In this document: positions 16,878 to 24,813 of the stretch, piece by piece | How positions within the stretch are numbered: the first letter of the stretch is position 1 | How the letters are laid out: each line of letters starts with the position of its first letter | Origin: Lentzea tibetensis | Lineage (GTDB): Bacteria > Actinomycetota > Actinomycetes > Mycobacteriales > Pseudonocardiaceae | Assembly: GCF_007845675.1 (NCBI RefSeq) | Contig: NZ_VOBR01000016.1 | Location: 142,360 to 206,359 of the forward strand | Reading direction: 5' to 3' | Length of the DNA stretch: 64,000 nucleotides | The notes under the pieces: model-generated | Databases searched by the model: none | Told to the model about the DNA's origin: nothing | Seen by the model: the letters and a program-made list of their open reading frames with translations, nothing else | Program-made: the position numbers and the translations under genes

Positions 16878-18346
16878 TCGCTCAGTGCCAATGTCGCGTC
16901 GTGCAGGGTGAGGGTGCCGGCCGCGGACTGGATCTTCGTCGTGGTGCCGTGGCTGACCGTGACCTTGAGGCCGCGGACCGGATCGCTCGCCTCGCCCGAG
17001 TCCTGCGGGGTGTCGCGCTGGGCCATCGCGAGCGTGAGCAGCTCGCAGAGTACTTCGAGCGCGCCGTGGCTCAGCGTCGTGCCGTGCAGGTCCTTCGCCG
17101 CCCTGGTCAGCTCGGTGACGTGCGCGGCCCTGCGTTCGTCCGCCTCGCGGGCTTCGGCCAGCAGCGACTGCTCGGTCATCGGGTCGTCCAGGATCCGCGA
17201 CGTCCGGCCGCGCGCGCCGCGGTCGCCGCGGCTGCGGACGCTGACCGTCACGTCGTGCACCGGGCCGTCGCGCCACGCGGTGCGCTCGTTGTCGCTGTCG
17301 TGGTCCGGCGCGGGGGACAGGTGGCGCGCCGAGTAGAGGCCGAACGCCGCCGCGTACAGCTCGTGCGCCTCCTCGCGGGTGCCGCTGTCGAACCACTTCG
17401 CGAGCTTCAGCAGCTCGGCCCGCCGTCCCGGGAGCAGGCCGCCGCCGGACGTCGCGCGCTTGACGCTGGCCAGGAGGCTGCCGATGGCGCGGGCGGTGGC
17501 TTCGCGCAGCGCGGTGACCTGGCTCGGGCGGCCCGGCCGGTCGACGAACCAGTCGGTGAGGTCCTGCCAGTCGTGCTCGCTGCGCCCGCGGGCCCGTTCG
17601 ACGTCGCCCGCCAGCTCGGTGCCGAGCAGCCGCAGCAGTTCGGGACGGGCCCTGGTCAGCGCGGCCAGCGTCTCCGCGATCGCGGGCGTGTACTTCAGCA
17701 CGTCCTCGACGACCCGCTGGATGTACTCGACGAGCAGGTTGCGGAACCCGGCGATCTCGTCCGGCGCCAGGTGGTTCCGCGTGACGACCTGGCCGAGGTA
17801 GGCGTAGAAGTCGCGGACCGTCGCGGCCAGCTCGGCGTGCTGGAGGAACAGCGTGGTGACGCGTTCGGCCAGCAGCTCCCTGGTGCGCTCGCCCTCGTTG
17901 AGCAGCGCTACTGACAGGCTGCCGCCGAGTTCGCTGAGGCCGCGTTCGATCGCGGGCAGCAGCTCGCGGGCCACCTCGCGGGCGCCTTCGGGCGCGCGCA
18001 GCAGCTCGTCGACGTCGCGCTGGACGCGGACGGCGAGCTTGCTGACCTGGTAGCGGACGCTGCCGTGCTGGAACTCGGCGATGCTCGCGGCGACCACCTC
18101 GCGGCGGCCCTGCACGAGGTTGCCCCACTCGACCAGCTGCTTGAGCCGGGTGATGACGTTCTCGATGCGGGACTCGCCCTGCTCCACCCGTCCCTCGCGT
18201 TCAGCACCCGCGAGCGCTCCCGCCACCTCGCCCGCGGACAGGTCGGCCAGGAGCGTGGAGGTGAACAGACGCATGATCGCCAGGTACGTGCGCTGGTGGT
18301 CGCGCGCGTCCAGATAGGCGTACAGCTTCAGCCTCTTGTGCTCCAC
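16874..18346 (-). CDS. jetA: TIGR02677/DUF2397 protein, Wadjet JetA homologue
   Basis: This 490-residue protein starts at GTG and heads the operon. It matches the DUF2397 family in the N-terminal YLDARDHQRTYLAIMRLF segment and in the helical region through residue 350. It then has a Ser/Arg-rich middle and a C-terminal small domain. It takes the kleisin (MukF-like) role in type II Wadjet complexes. It overlaps jetB by 4 nt. The start is 71 bp from the divergent cobD start, so the operon promoter must lie in that short spacer or within cobD. Confidence 0.85.
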   Translation of the reverse strand: MEHKRLKLYAYLDARDHQRTYLAIMRLFTSTLLADLSAGEVAGALAGAEREGRVEQGESRIENVITRLKQLVEWGNLVQGRREVVAASIAEFQHGSVRYQVSKLAVRVQRDVDELLRAPEGAREVARELLPAIERGLSELGGSLSVALLNEGERTRELLAERVTTLFLQHAELAATVRDFYAYLGQVVTRNHLAPDEIAGFRNLLVEYIQRVVEDVLKYTPAIAETLAALTRARPELLRLLGTELAGDVERARGRSEHDWQDLTDWFVDRPGRPSQVTALREATARAIGSLLASVKRATSGGGLLPGRRAELLKLAKWFDSGTREEAHELYAAAFGLYSARHLSPAPDHDSDNERTAWRDGPVHDVTVSVRSRGDRGARGRTSRILDDPMTEQSLLAEAREADERRAAHVTELTRAAKDLHGTTLSHGALEVLCELLTLAMAQRDTPQDSGEASDPVRGLKVTVSHGTTTKIQSAAGTLTLHDATLALSE

Positions 18347-18417
18347 GACCGGCCACCCTAATGCGGGCGACCGGCGGTCGCGGCGCTACGGTCTCTTCGG
18401 ACTCTGGGGAGGCAGGC

Positions 18418-19350
18418 GTGGGCGCGGGGCGCGCGGTCGGGTTGTTGCTGGGCGTGGCAGCGGATGCGGTGCTGGGTGATCCGAAACGATTTCACCCGGT
18501 AGCGGCATTCGGGCGGACAGCCGCCGCGCTGGAACGCCGTCTCTACCGCGATCACCACGCGGCGGGTGTCGCGTACTCCGCCGCGCTGGTCGGCGGGACC
18601 GTTGCCGCTGGTGTCGCACTCGAACGGGTGGGGCGGCGGCACTGGGTGCTGCAGGCGCTGACGACCGGTCTGGCCACCTGGGCGGTGCTCGGCGGGCGGT
18701 CGCTGGCCGCCGAGGGCACCGCGATGGGCCGTGAGCTGGACGCGGGCGATCTGGACGCCGCGCGGGCCCGGCTGCCTCATCTCTGCGGCCGCGAACCCTC
18801 CCGGCTCGACTCGTTCGGACTGGCGCGGGCGACCGTCGAGTCCGTGGCGGAGAACACCTCGGACGCGGTCGTGGCGCCGCTGCTGTGGGGCGCCGCGTTC
18901 GGCGTCCCCGGACTCGTGGGCTACCGCGCCGCGAACACCCTGGACGCGATGGTCGGGCACCGCTCGCCCCGCTACCGACGGTTCGGCTGGGCGTCGGCGC
19001 GGCTGGACGACGTCGCGAACCTGCTGCCCTCGCGTGCCGCCGCTCTGCTGACCATCGCCGGCGCGCCGGTCGTCGGAGGCTCGGCTTCGCAGGCCTTGGA
19101 GACGTGGCGGCGTGACGCGTCCGCGCACCCGTCGCCCAACGCCGGCCAGGTGGAGGCCGCGTTCGCCGGTGCTCTGGAGATCAGGCTCGGCGGGCGGACC
19201 GTGTACTCGCACGGCGCGGAGGAACGGCCGGTGCTCGGGCACGGGCGCAACCCCGACGCCGGTCACGTGACGCGTGCGGTGGAGCTCTCGCGCGTGGTCG
19301 GGTTCGGTGCGGCGCTGCTGTCCGCGCTGGTGGCGATCTTCCGCCGCTGA
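18418..19350 (+). CDS. cobD: Adenosylcobinamide-phosphate synthase CobD/CbiB
   Basis: GTG at 18418 has GGGGAGGCAGG just upstream and gives 310 residues; an in-frame ATG at 18361 is less likely. It is an integral membrane protein with the CobD signature GDPKRFHPVAAFGR near the N-terminus, VAENTSDAVVAPLLWGAAFG in the middle and DDVANLLPSRAAAL later. The enzyme attaches the aminopropanol phosphate arm to adenosylcobyric acid in cobalamin synthesis. No cobalamin riboswitch is visible in the short spacer. A CobC-like aminotransferase lies about 5 kb downstream. Confidence 0.92.
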   Translation: MGAGRAVGLLLGVAADAVLGDPKRFHPVAAFGRTAAALERRLYRDHHAAGVAYSAALVGGTVAAGVALERVGRRHWVLQALTTGLATWAVLGGRSLAAEGTAMGRELDAGDLDAARARLPHLCGREPSRLDSFGLARATVESVAENTSDAVVAPLLWGAAFGVPGLVGYRAANTLDAMVGHRSPRYRRFGWASARLDDVANLLPSRAAALLTIAGAPVVGGSASQALETWRRDASAHPSPNAGQVEAAFAGALEIRLGGRTVYSHGAEERPVLGHGRNPDAGHVTRAVELSRVVGFGAALLSALVAIFRR

Positions 19351-19360
19351 ACCCGGTGGG

Positions 19361-20137
19361 TCAGCCGTTCTGCCTGGTCTCCTGGTAGGCGTCTTCCTCT
19401 TCGGCCAGCATCTCGGCGACCGACTTGCGGCGCGTGCGCTCCTGCGTGAGCGCCCCGCCCGGCTGGATCTCGCGCCAGCTGAAGTAGGCCCACCCGCCGA
19501 GCGCCATCACGCCGAACGCGATCCACTGGAGTGCGTAGGAGAAGAACGGTCCCGCGTCGAGCTTCGGCAGCGGCAGCGCGTTGATCGCGCCCGGCTGGTC
19601 CTCCACGATCTGGAAGTAGCCGGGCTTGATGCCCTTGCCGACCGCCTCGGTGTTGATCGAGTACACCTGCCGGCGCCCGTCCTGCTCGAACGCGGGCCGC
19701 GCGTCCGACTCGTTCGGCCGGGCCATGCCGATCACCGTGACCTCGCCGCTGGGCGGCGCGGGGAAGTCCGGCGGCTTGATGCCGTTGACCGGCCGGACGT
19801 AGCCGCGGTCGACCAGGACCGTGGTGCCGTCGGTCGTGCGGAACGGCGTGAGCACCTCGAACGCCGCCTCGCCCTGCACCGTGCGCAGCCGGGCGAGCGC
19901 TTCGTCCTGCGGTGCGTAGGTGCCGGTCAGCCGGACCTTCTGCCACTCGCCGTGCCCGGCGGTGAGTGCGACCGGTTCGCTCCGGATCGACCGCGTGATC
20001 GCGTTGTTCTGCGTCTCGCGCTCCACGTCGCGGCTGAACTGCCACGGGGCGAGGAGGGTGAAGCAGGCCGTCGCGAAGACCCAGACGACGAGGGTCAACG
20101 CGATCCAGCCTGGCTGCAGGAGGAACCGGAACCGCAC
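19361..20137 (-). CDS. SURF1 family cytochrome oxidase assembly protein
   Basis: This 258-residue protein has two membrane helices, at about residues 12-32 and 208-228, flanking a large extracytoplasmic domain. That is the classic SURF1 topology. Conserved features include APWQFSRD after the first helix, LVDRGYVRPVNG in the domain and YALQWIAFGVMALGGW in the second helix. It probably helps assemble haem-containing cytochrome c oxidase. It converges with cobD across 10 bp, and this neighbour relationship is also known in mycobacteria. Confidence 0.9.
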   Translation of the reverse strand: MRFRFLLQPGWIALTLVVWVFATACFTLLAPWQFSRDVERETQNNAITRSIRSEPVALTAGHGEWQKVRLTGTYAPQDEALARLRTVQGEAAFEVLTPFRTTDGTTVLVDRGYVRPVNGIKPPDFPAPPSGEVTVIGMARPNESDARPAFEQDGRRQVYSINTEAVGKGIKPGYFQIVEDQPGAINALPLPKLDAGPFFSYALQWIAFGVMALGGWAYFSWREIQPGGALTQERTRRKSVAEMLAEEEDAYQETRQNG

Positions 20138-20197
20138 CTCTTCACGGTATGCGCTGGTCGTGCGTCACACCTCAGCGGGTCGTCAGGTCCGGCCGAC

Positions 20198-20642
20198 TCA
20201 CATCGCCCGGAGCTCGGCGACCGACTGAACGAGCCCGCAGCGTTCCAGTGATGTCAGCACATCGCCGATCGTTGCTGGTGGCCTACGCCAGGAGTTCGCG
20301 ATCTGCTGGACGCAACTCCAGACGACTTTCGCGTTGAGGCCGATCTGGTCGAGCACGAACTCGTCGCCGTCCTTGGGGTCGATGTCCCACCGGTGCAGCG
20401 AGTCCGCGGGGAAGTCCTTGCGGTTGTTCGTCACGATCACCTGAGCACGAGCCTTGATCGCGGCTGCCAGGACGTGACGATCGTCAGGATCGGGGAGATC
20501 CAACGCCGGGATCAACGGTTCGTACCCGGTGACCAGGCAGTCTCGAACGGCTGTCAGCATCGGGCGCGCCGATCCGCACCAGCAGGTCGCGAAGAGTGTT
20601 CGGGTAGAGGACGTTCGCGTCGTAGATGACGACAAAGCTCAC
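20198..20642 (-). pseudogene. Broken PIN-domain toxin gene
   Basis: Reading from GTG at 20642, one frame gives the start of a PIN domain (VSFVVIYDANVLYPNTLRD and on to about residue 25). After about position 20565 the homologous sequence continues only in another frame (AVRDCLVTGYEPLIPALDLPDPDDRHVLAAAI ...), down to the stop at 20198. The middle portion, roughly 35 residues carrying the second conserved acidic residue of PIN nucleases, is absent. The break is therefore an internal deletion with a frame change. It directly follows the antitoxin stop (TGAGTG), as in an intact toxin-antitoxin pair. Confidence 0.75.
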
Positions 20643-21101
20643 TCAGGCCATGCCCATCTCTTGCGTGAGCGCCGACAGTTCGTCGGCCGCCTGCCGCCGC
20701 CGCTGATCGTCGTTGCGCATGTACTCGATCAACGATGCGGCCTTGATCCGGCGATGCTTGCCGACCTTGCGGTACTCGATCTCGTCCGCTTCCAGCAGTC
20801 CGATCAGGTACGGCCGCGAGACGTTCAACAGGTCCGCTGCCTGTTGTGTCGTCAGCTCGGCGTCCGCAGGGACGACGGAGACGCCGTGACCAGCGGCCAT
20901 GTAGGCCAGGATCTGCGCGAACAGCTCCACCGCGGCACGCGGCAGCAGCAGTTCGTCATCGCTCTCCTCGACCCGGACCCGGACAGCTTCGGTTCCCTCC
21001 GGATGGCTGTTGAGGTAGGCCTTGACCCGGCTCAGGGCAGCGTCAGCGGCGACCACGTCCTCGTGGTCCGGCTGTACCGGTTGCAGCGCGGCTGTGCTCA
21101 T
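20643..21101 (-). CDS. Excisionase-type HTH antitoxin of a PIN toxin-antitoxin pair
   Basis: This 152-residue protein has an N-terminal region typical of actinobacterial PIN-associated antitoxins (RVRVEESDDELLLPRAAVELFAQIL). A MerR/excisionase-like helix-turn-helix follows, at about residues 84-130 (LTTQQAADLLNVSRPYLIGLLE ... RKVGKHRRIKAASL). It likely represses its own promoter and neutralised the downstream toxin. The toxin gene is broken, so this is an orphan antitoxin. Upstream, the spacer 21102-21158 is relatively AT-rich and likely carries the promoter. Confidence 0.8.
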   Translation of the reverse strand: MSTAALQPVQPDHEDVVAADAALSRVKAYLNSHPEGTEAVRVRVEESDDELLLPRAAVELFAQILAYMAAGHGVSVVPADAELTTQQAADLLNVSRPYLIGLLEADEIEYRKVGKHRRIKAASLIEYMRNDDQRRRQAADELSALTQEMGMA

Positions 21102-21158
21102 CGGTATCCCCTCCCGACAAACGCATTATCCGCAGTAATCGAAGCAAACGCAACAGTG

Positions 21159-21701
21159 CTACGGGGTGACGAGCGTGGCGGCGTGGAACGTCGCCGTGAA
21201 CCCCGGCCCCTCCGGCGCGGCACCCATGATCCCGACCAGCGCGGGCACGCCCGGCGGGAAGTAGGCCTTGCGCAGGAAGATGGTGGGCTCGTCGCCGTCG
21301 AGCCCGTAGTGGACGTGCACGGCGTCACCGCGCCGCTCGGCCTTGATCGTCATCCGGTCGAACGCCGGGATCGGTGTCACGGACCAGTCGGAGAAGCCGC
21401 GCGTCACCACGGCGCTGGCCTGCGGCCCGGCCTCCACCAGCTCGACGCCGGTCTTGATCCAGTTGTCCGAGTCGATGCGCAGCGCGACGCCGACCTGGTC
21501 GAACCGGCCGGTCAGCGTGGCGCTGAACGTCGCCGTCACCGTGCAGTCGCCGGGCACGACATCGCCGTAGATGTGGCCGTTGTCCCGGAACACGCCGTTG
21601 CCGGTGGTGTGCCAGAAGTCGGTGCTCTCCTCGACGTGCACGGTCAGGGCGTCGCCGGACGACCACTTGGCGGGCTCGTTGAACCACTCGGTGAAGGCCA
21701 T
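21159..21701 (-). CDS. DUF1349 beta-sandwich protein
   Basis: This 180-residue protein has no signal peptide. It matches the DUF1349 pattern (concanavalin-like beta sandwich): WFNEPAKWSS at the start, TDFWHTTGNGVFRDNGH, and FDQVGVALRIDSDNWIKTGVE. Members are related to regulation of enolase protein 1-like and carbohydrate-binding folds; no reaction is established. It lies 4 bp downstream of the fructosamine-kinase-like gene on the same strand, so it is probably in that operon. Confidence 0.8.
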   Translation of the reverse strand: MAFTEWFNEPAKWSSGDALTVHVEESTDFWHTTGNGVFRDNGHIYGDVVPGDCTVTATFSATLTGRFDQVGVALRIDSDNWIKTGVELVEAGPQASAVVTRGFSDWSVTPIPAFDRMTIKAERRGDAVHVHYGLDGDEPTIFLRKAYFPPGVPALVGIMGAAPEGPGFTATFHAATLVTP

Positions 21702-21705
21702 GGGC

Positions 21706-22449
21706 TCATGCTCGCAGCGCCGCGCGCGCGGCGGTGAGCGTTTCGGCGAAGTAGCCGCCGCCGAACAGCACGCAGTGCACGAGCAGCGGGAACAGTTGGT
21801 GCAGCGGGACGCGGGCGCGCCAGCCGTCGGCCAGCGGGGCGATCTCCTGGTAGGCGGCGATGATCCGGTCCAGGTGCGGGCAGCCGAACAGGCGCAGCAT
21901 CGCGAGATCGCTCTCGCGGTGACCGCCGTGCGCGGCCGGGTCGATCAGCCAGACGCGTCCGCCGGTGCCCCACAGGACGTTGCCGTTCCACAGGTCGCCG
22001 TGCAGCCGGGCCGGGGGCTCGGGCGGGCCGGCGAGCTCGGTGATCCGCGAGCAGACCTGCGAGATCACGCCGGGCTGCGGGAAGTCGGCACGGAGGTAGG
22101 GCTCGATCCGCTGCGAAGCGAACCACTCCGGCCACGACGGAGCGGGCGAGTTGACCATCGGGGCCATGCCGATCGTGGCGACCGGCGGACCGCCGGGTGG
22201 CGCTGCGCCGAACGCGGGCGCGCCGGTCAGGTGCAGTGCCGCGAGCCTGCGGCCGAAGTCCTCGGCGGCGGCTGTGGACGGTGAGCCGTGCGCGATCTCG
22301 TCCATCACCACCCAGCCGCCGACCTGGGCGTGCACCACCGGAACGGCCGGTCCGCCGGGAACGGTGAGCCAGCGCAGTCCCGCCGCCTCGGCGACGGCCG
22401 CGGAATGGTCCGAATGCCACTTCGGCCTCAGAGGCGTTCGCGCACCCAC
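21706..22449 (-). CDS. Fructosamine kinase family protein
   Basis: This 247-residue protein starts at GTG and overlaps the end of the phosphatase gene by 22 nt. Aminoglycoside-phosphotransferase-like catalytic motifs are present: the Brenner motif HGDLWNGNV and the downstream metal-binding LIDPAAHGGHRESDLAML. The family phosphorylates ketosamines such as fructoselysine or ribuloselysine and so reverses protein glycation. The N-terminus is shorter than in full-length members (about 290 residues), so part of the nucleotide-binding lobe may be reduced. Pairing with a low-molecular-weight phosphatase is common in actinobacteria. Confidence 0.87.
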   Translation of the reverse strand: MGARTPLRPKWHSDHSAAVAEAAGLRWLTVPGGPAVPVVHAQVGGWVVMDEIAHGSPSTAAAEDFGRRLAALHLTGAPAFGAAPPGGPPVATIGMAPMVNSPAPSWPEWFASQRIEPYLRADFPQPGVISQVCSRITELAGPPEPPARLHGDLWNGNVLWGTGGRVWLIDPAAHGGHRESDLAMLRLFGCPHLDRIIAAYQEIAPLADGWRARVPLHQLFPLLVHCVLFGGGYFAETLTAARAALRA

Positions 22450-22880
22450 GCCAGCATTCCCGGCATCGCGGACTCGACCATCTCGAGCACTTCCTCGAAA
22501 CCGTCCCGATCGCCGTAGTACGGATCAGGTACGTCAACTCCCGAAGCATCGGGGTCGAAAGACCGCAACAACCGGACGCGATCGGCGGGAACCATGCGCC
22601 GCAACGCACGCGCGTGCCCGGAATCCAAAGCCACGAACAGATCCGCGTCGAGGTGCTCGTCACCGATCTGCGCCGCCGCGTGCGACGTCGGATAACCGTG
22701 GTCCGCCAATGTCTTGCGGGCACGGGAATCCGCCTGGTCACCGACGTGCCAGCCGCCGGTTCCGGCACTGGTGACGAGAACCGCGGAATCCAACCCGTTT
22801 CGCCGCAGATGTTCTCCGAACACCAACGCCGCCATGGGAGACCGGCAGATGTTGCCGGTGCAGATGAACGAGACGTGCAC
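22428..22880 (-). CDS. ptpA: Low-molecular-weight protein tyrosine phosphatase
   Basis: This 150-residue protein has the C-x5-R phosphate loop CTGNICRS (Cys7, Arg13) at its N-terminus and the general-acid Asp in DVPDPYYGD near residue 119. Both are diagnostic of LMW phosphotyrosine phosphatases. It is homologous to mycobacterial PtpA, which lies in the same chromosomal neighbourhood. Its substrate here could be protein phosphotyrosine or a small phosphorylated metabolite. It heads a small minus-strand operon with the fructosamine-kinase-like and DUF1349 genes. Confidence 0.93.
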   Translation of the reverse strand: MHVSFICTGNICRSPMAALVFGEHLRRNGLDSAVLVTSAGTGGWHVGDQADSRARKTLADHGYPTSHAAAQIGDEHLDADLFVALDSGHARALRRMVPADRVRLLRSFDPDASGVDVPDPYYGDRDGFEEVLEMVESAMPGMLAWVRERL

Positions 22881-23062
22881 GCCGACACTCTAACGGCGCA
22901 GCCGAAGGTCTCGATCTCCTGAAGGAATCACCTTGGCCGGGAAGACCTTCACCGATCACCGGAAAGCTGGGGGATGCTGGTGTGGCCCCGCTCACTGTCC
23001 TGCCAACGGTAACGCGAAGGCCGCTCACCCAGATGTAGGAACAAACCGAACTGGAGGCCGCC
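22881..23062. other. 182-bp intergenic region, no gene found
   Basis: This spacer separates the divergent ptpA and the small gene at 23063. It must hold promoters for both. I see a GGAGG (23053-23057) upstream of the small gene, but no convincing promoter pair, tRNA, repeat or riboswitch. Confidence 0.4.
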
Positions 23063-23269
23063 ATGCAGACCGGTACCGACGCGCCCGCGCAGCGCGAGAT
23101 CATCGGGTGCACCGACGCCCTCGGTCGTCGCCGCGCGTTCGAGGTCTACCTGAACGACCGTGGGCGCGTGTGTTTCCGCACGCCTCCGGGTGAGTCGGCG
23201 CAGCTCGACTCGTTCCAGCTCGAAGACCTCATCAACCACCTCACGGAGCTGCGCCGCTACATGCAGTGA
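23063..23269 (+). CDS. Small conserved actinobacterial protein (68 aa)
   Basis: ATG at 23063 is preceded by GGAGG at good spacing. The 68-residue product is acidic and has no membrane segment. Its core (AFEVYLNDRGRVCFRTPPGESAQLDSF followed by LEDLINHLTELRR) suggests a small beta-sheet plus C-terminal helix. I do not recognise a named family. Codon use is normal for the genome, which supports expression. It stands 52 bp upstream of the prenyl-synthase-like gene in the same direction. Confidence 0.65.
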   Translation: MQTGTDAPAQREIIGCTDALGRRRAFEVYLNDRGRVCFRTPPGESAQLDSFQLEDLINHLTELRRYMQ

Positions 23270-23321
23270 GAGCGGGCCCATCTCAGCACCCTCTCAGCGG
23301 GGGAAGGTGAGGATTGACCGC

Positions 23322-23810
23322 GTGTCCGCCACCGTGGTTCTCACTCTCCCGGCCATAGCTGAGGCCTTGCCGCGGGTCGACGAGGAGATCAGGACTCTGG
23401 TCGCCTCGTCGGCCCTGCCGGAGGTCAGCAGGCGCGGCAAGCGCTTGCGATCCATCATCGTCCTCACCGGCACGCTCGCGCTGGGCGGAGGACTCGACGA
23501 CAAGACGATCAACAGTGCCGCGCTCATCGAGGTGCTGCACCCGCGCCACGACGTCGCCGAGCTGTTCCGGCTCGGCTGCGTGCTCGCGAACCACTGCGCG
23601 GCCGCCGACGAGGAAGAACGGATGGCCGCGTACGGCACGGCGTTCGGACGGATGTTCGAGCTCGCCGACGAGACACCGGTCGTCGAGCGGTGCTGGGAGC
23701 TGGCGGGCGAGGCCGCGCGAGCCGTTCCCGACCGGGACAACGACGCCGCCGCCATCTTGCGCGAGCTGCCCACCGCCTACCTGCACTTGATGAGCGCGCT
23801 GATCGCCTAG
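23322..23810 (+). CDS. Short degenerate polyprenyl-synthetase-like protein
   Basis: GTG at 23322 gives 162 residues. The segment RRGKRLRSIIVLTGTLALGG and the following helix INSAALIEVLHPRHDV resemble the N-terminal half of trans-polyprenyl diphosphate synthases (KRLRPLLVLLAA ... AVELIH.A.LVHDD). Neither DDxxD motif is present, and the protein is half the usual length. It is therefore either a pseudoenzyme or an unrelated all-helical protein with chance similarity. It ends 10 bp before the CobC-like aminotransferase gene and may share its operon. Confidence 0.55.
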   Translation: MSATVVLTLPAIAEALPRVDEEIRTLVASSALPEVSRRGKRLRSIIVLTGTLALGGGLDDKTINSAALIEVLHPRHDVAELFRLGCVLANHCAAADEEERMAAYGTAFGRMFELADETPVVERCWELAGEAARAVPDRDNDAAAILRELPTAYLHLMSALIA

Positions 23811-23820
23811 AATCCGGCCG

Positions 23821-24813
23821 GTGACCAGCCAGGACCCGCTCCGCCACCACGGGGACGCCGACGCCGCGCCCGGCCTCGCCGACTTCGCGGTGAACGTGCG
23901 GGTGCCGCGGCCGCCGAAATGGCTGCGCGACCGGCTGGCCGACGCGCTCGACGACCTGGGGCGCTACCCCACCAAGGACGCCGACCTCGCCGCGCGAGAG
24001 GCCGTCGCGGCCCGGCACGGGCGCGGGCGCGACGAGGTGCTGATCCTCAACGGCGCCGCCGAGGGCTTCGCGATGCTGCCGAAGCTCCGGCCGAAGAAAG
24101 CCGTCGTGGTGCACCCGTCCTTCACCGAACCCGAGGCCGCGCTGCGCGACGCGGGCATCCCGGTCCATCGGCACCTGCTGAGCGGCGACTACCGGCTCGG
24201 CGACGTGCCGGAAGCCGACCTCGTGGTCGTCGGCAACCCGACGAACCCCACTTCCGTGCTGCACAGCAGGCAGACCCTGAAGCGAATCAAGAACCTCGTC
24301 GTCGACGAGGCCTTCATGGACGCGATCCCCGGTGAGCCCGAATCGCTCGCCGGAGACGAGAACGTCCTCGTGCTGCGCAGCCTCACCAAGACCTGGGGCC
24401 TGGCCGGGCTGCGCGCCGGGTACTTCCTCGGCGACCAGGACACGCTCGCGAAGCTGAGCCACAACCGTCCACAGTGGCCGGTCAACAGCCTGGCCCTGGC
24501 GGCGGTCCGCGCGTGCTGCGAACCTGAAGCCCTCGAGGAGACCGAGCGGCTCGCACGAGAAGCCCAAGAGCACGCCGAACAAGCCGCAGAACAGCTCGGC
24601 GACCTGGTGGTCGTGCCACCGCGGGCGCCGTTCGTGCTGATCAGAGTGCCCAAGGGGACGAGGGAAGCGTTGCGGGACAAGGGCATCGCGGCCCGGCGCT
24701 GCGACACCTTCCCCGGACTGGACGACAACCACCTGCGCGTCGCGATCCGGCCTCCTGAGGAGTTCGCGGTGTTCGTGGACGCGCTGCGGGTAGTGATGGA
24801 GGAACTGCGGTGA
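23821..24813 (+). CDS. cobC: CobC-like PLP-dependent aminotransferase (Rv2231c type)
   Basis: This 330-residue fold-type I aminotransferase starts at GTG. The PLP lysine is in LRSLTKTWGLAGLRAGY, and the preceding GNPTNPTS and VVDEAFMD motifs bind cofactor. It resembles histidinol-phosphate and threonine-phosphate (CobC/CobD) aminotransferases. The Rv2231c-type proteins are annotated CobC for a possible role in making aminopropanol phosphate for cobalamin. Its true substrate is not proven. Its stop overlaps the NIF3 start by 4 nt, and cobD is about 4.5 kb away. Confidence 0.85.
   Translation: MTSQDPLRHHGDADAAPGLADFAVNVRVPRPPKWLRDRLADALDDLGRYPTKDADLAAREAVAARHGRGRDEVLILNGAAEGFAMLPKLRPKKAVVVHPSFTEPEAALRDAGIPVHRHLLSGDYRLGDVPEADLVVVGNPTNPTSVLHSRQTLKRIKNLVVDEAFMDAIPGEPESLAGDENVLVLRSLTKTWGLAGLRAGYFLGDQDTLAKLSHNRPQWPVNSLALAAVRACCEPEALEETERLAREAQEHAEQAAEQLGDLVVVPPRAPFVLIRVPKGTREALRDKGIAARRCDTFPGLDDNHLRVAIRPPEEFAVFVDALRVVMEELR

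Noticed and set aside
18347-18417. Cobalamin riboswitch before cobD
   Set aside because: The spacer is only 71 bp and lacks the B12-box sequence.
20198-20635. Reading the 145-codon open frame as an intact toxin
   Set aside because: Its first 25 residues are out of frame with PIN-domain homology, which is found in another frame from GTG at 20642.
22881-23062. Possible riboswitch or small RNA upstream of the 68-residue gene
   Set aside because: GC-rich short pairings exist, but no known riboswitch core could be matched.
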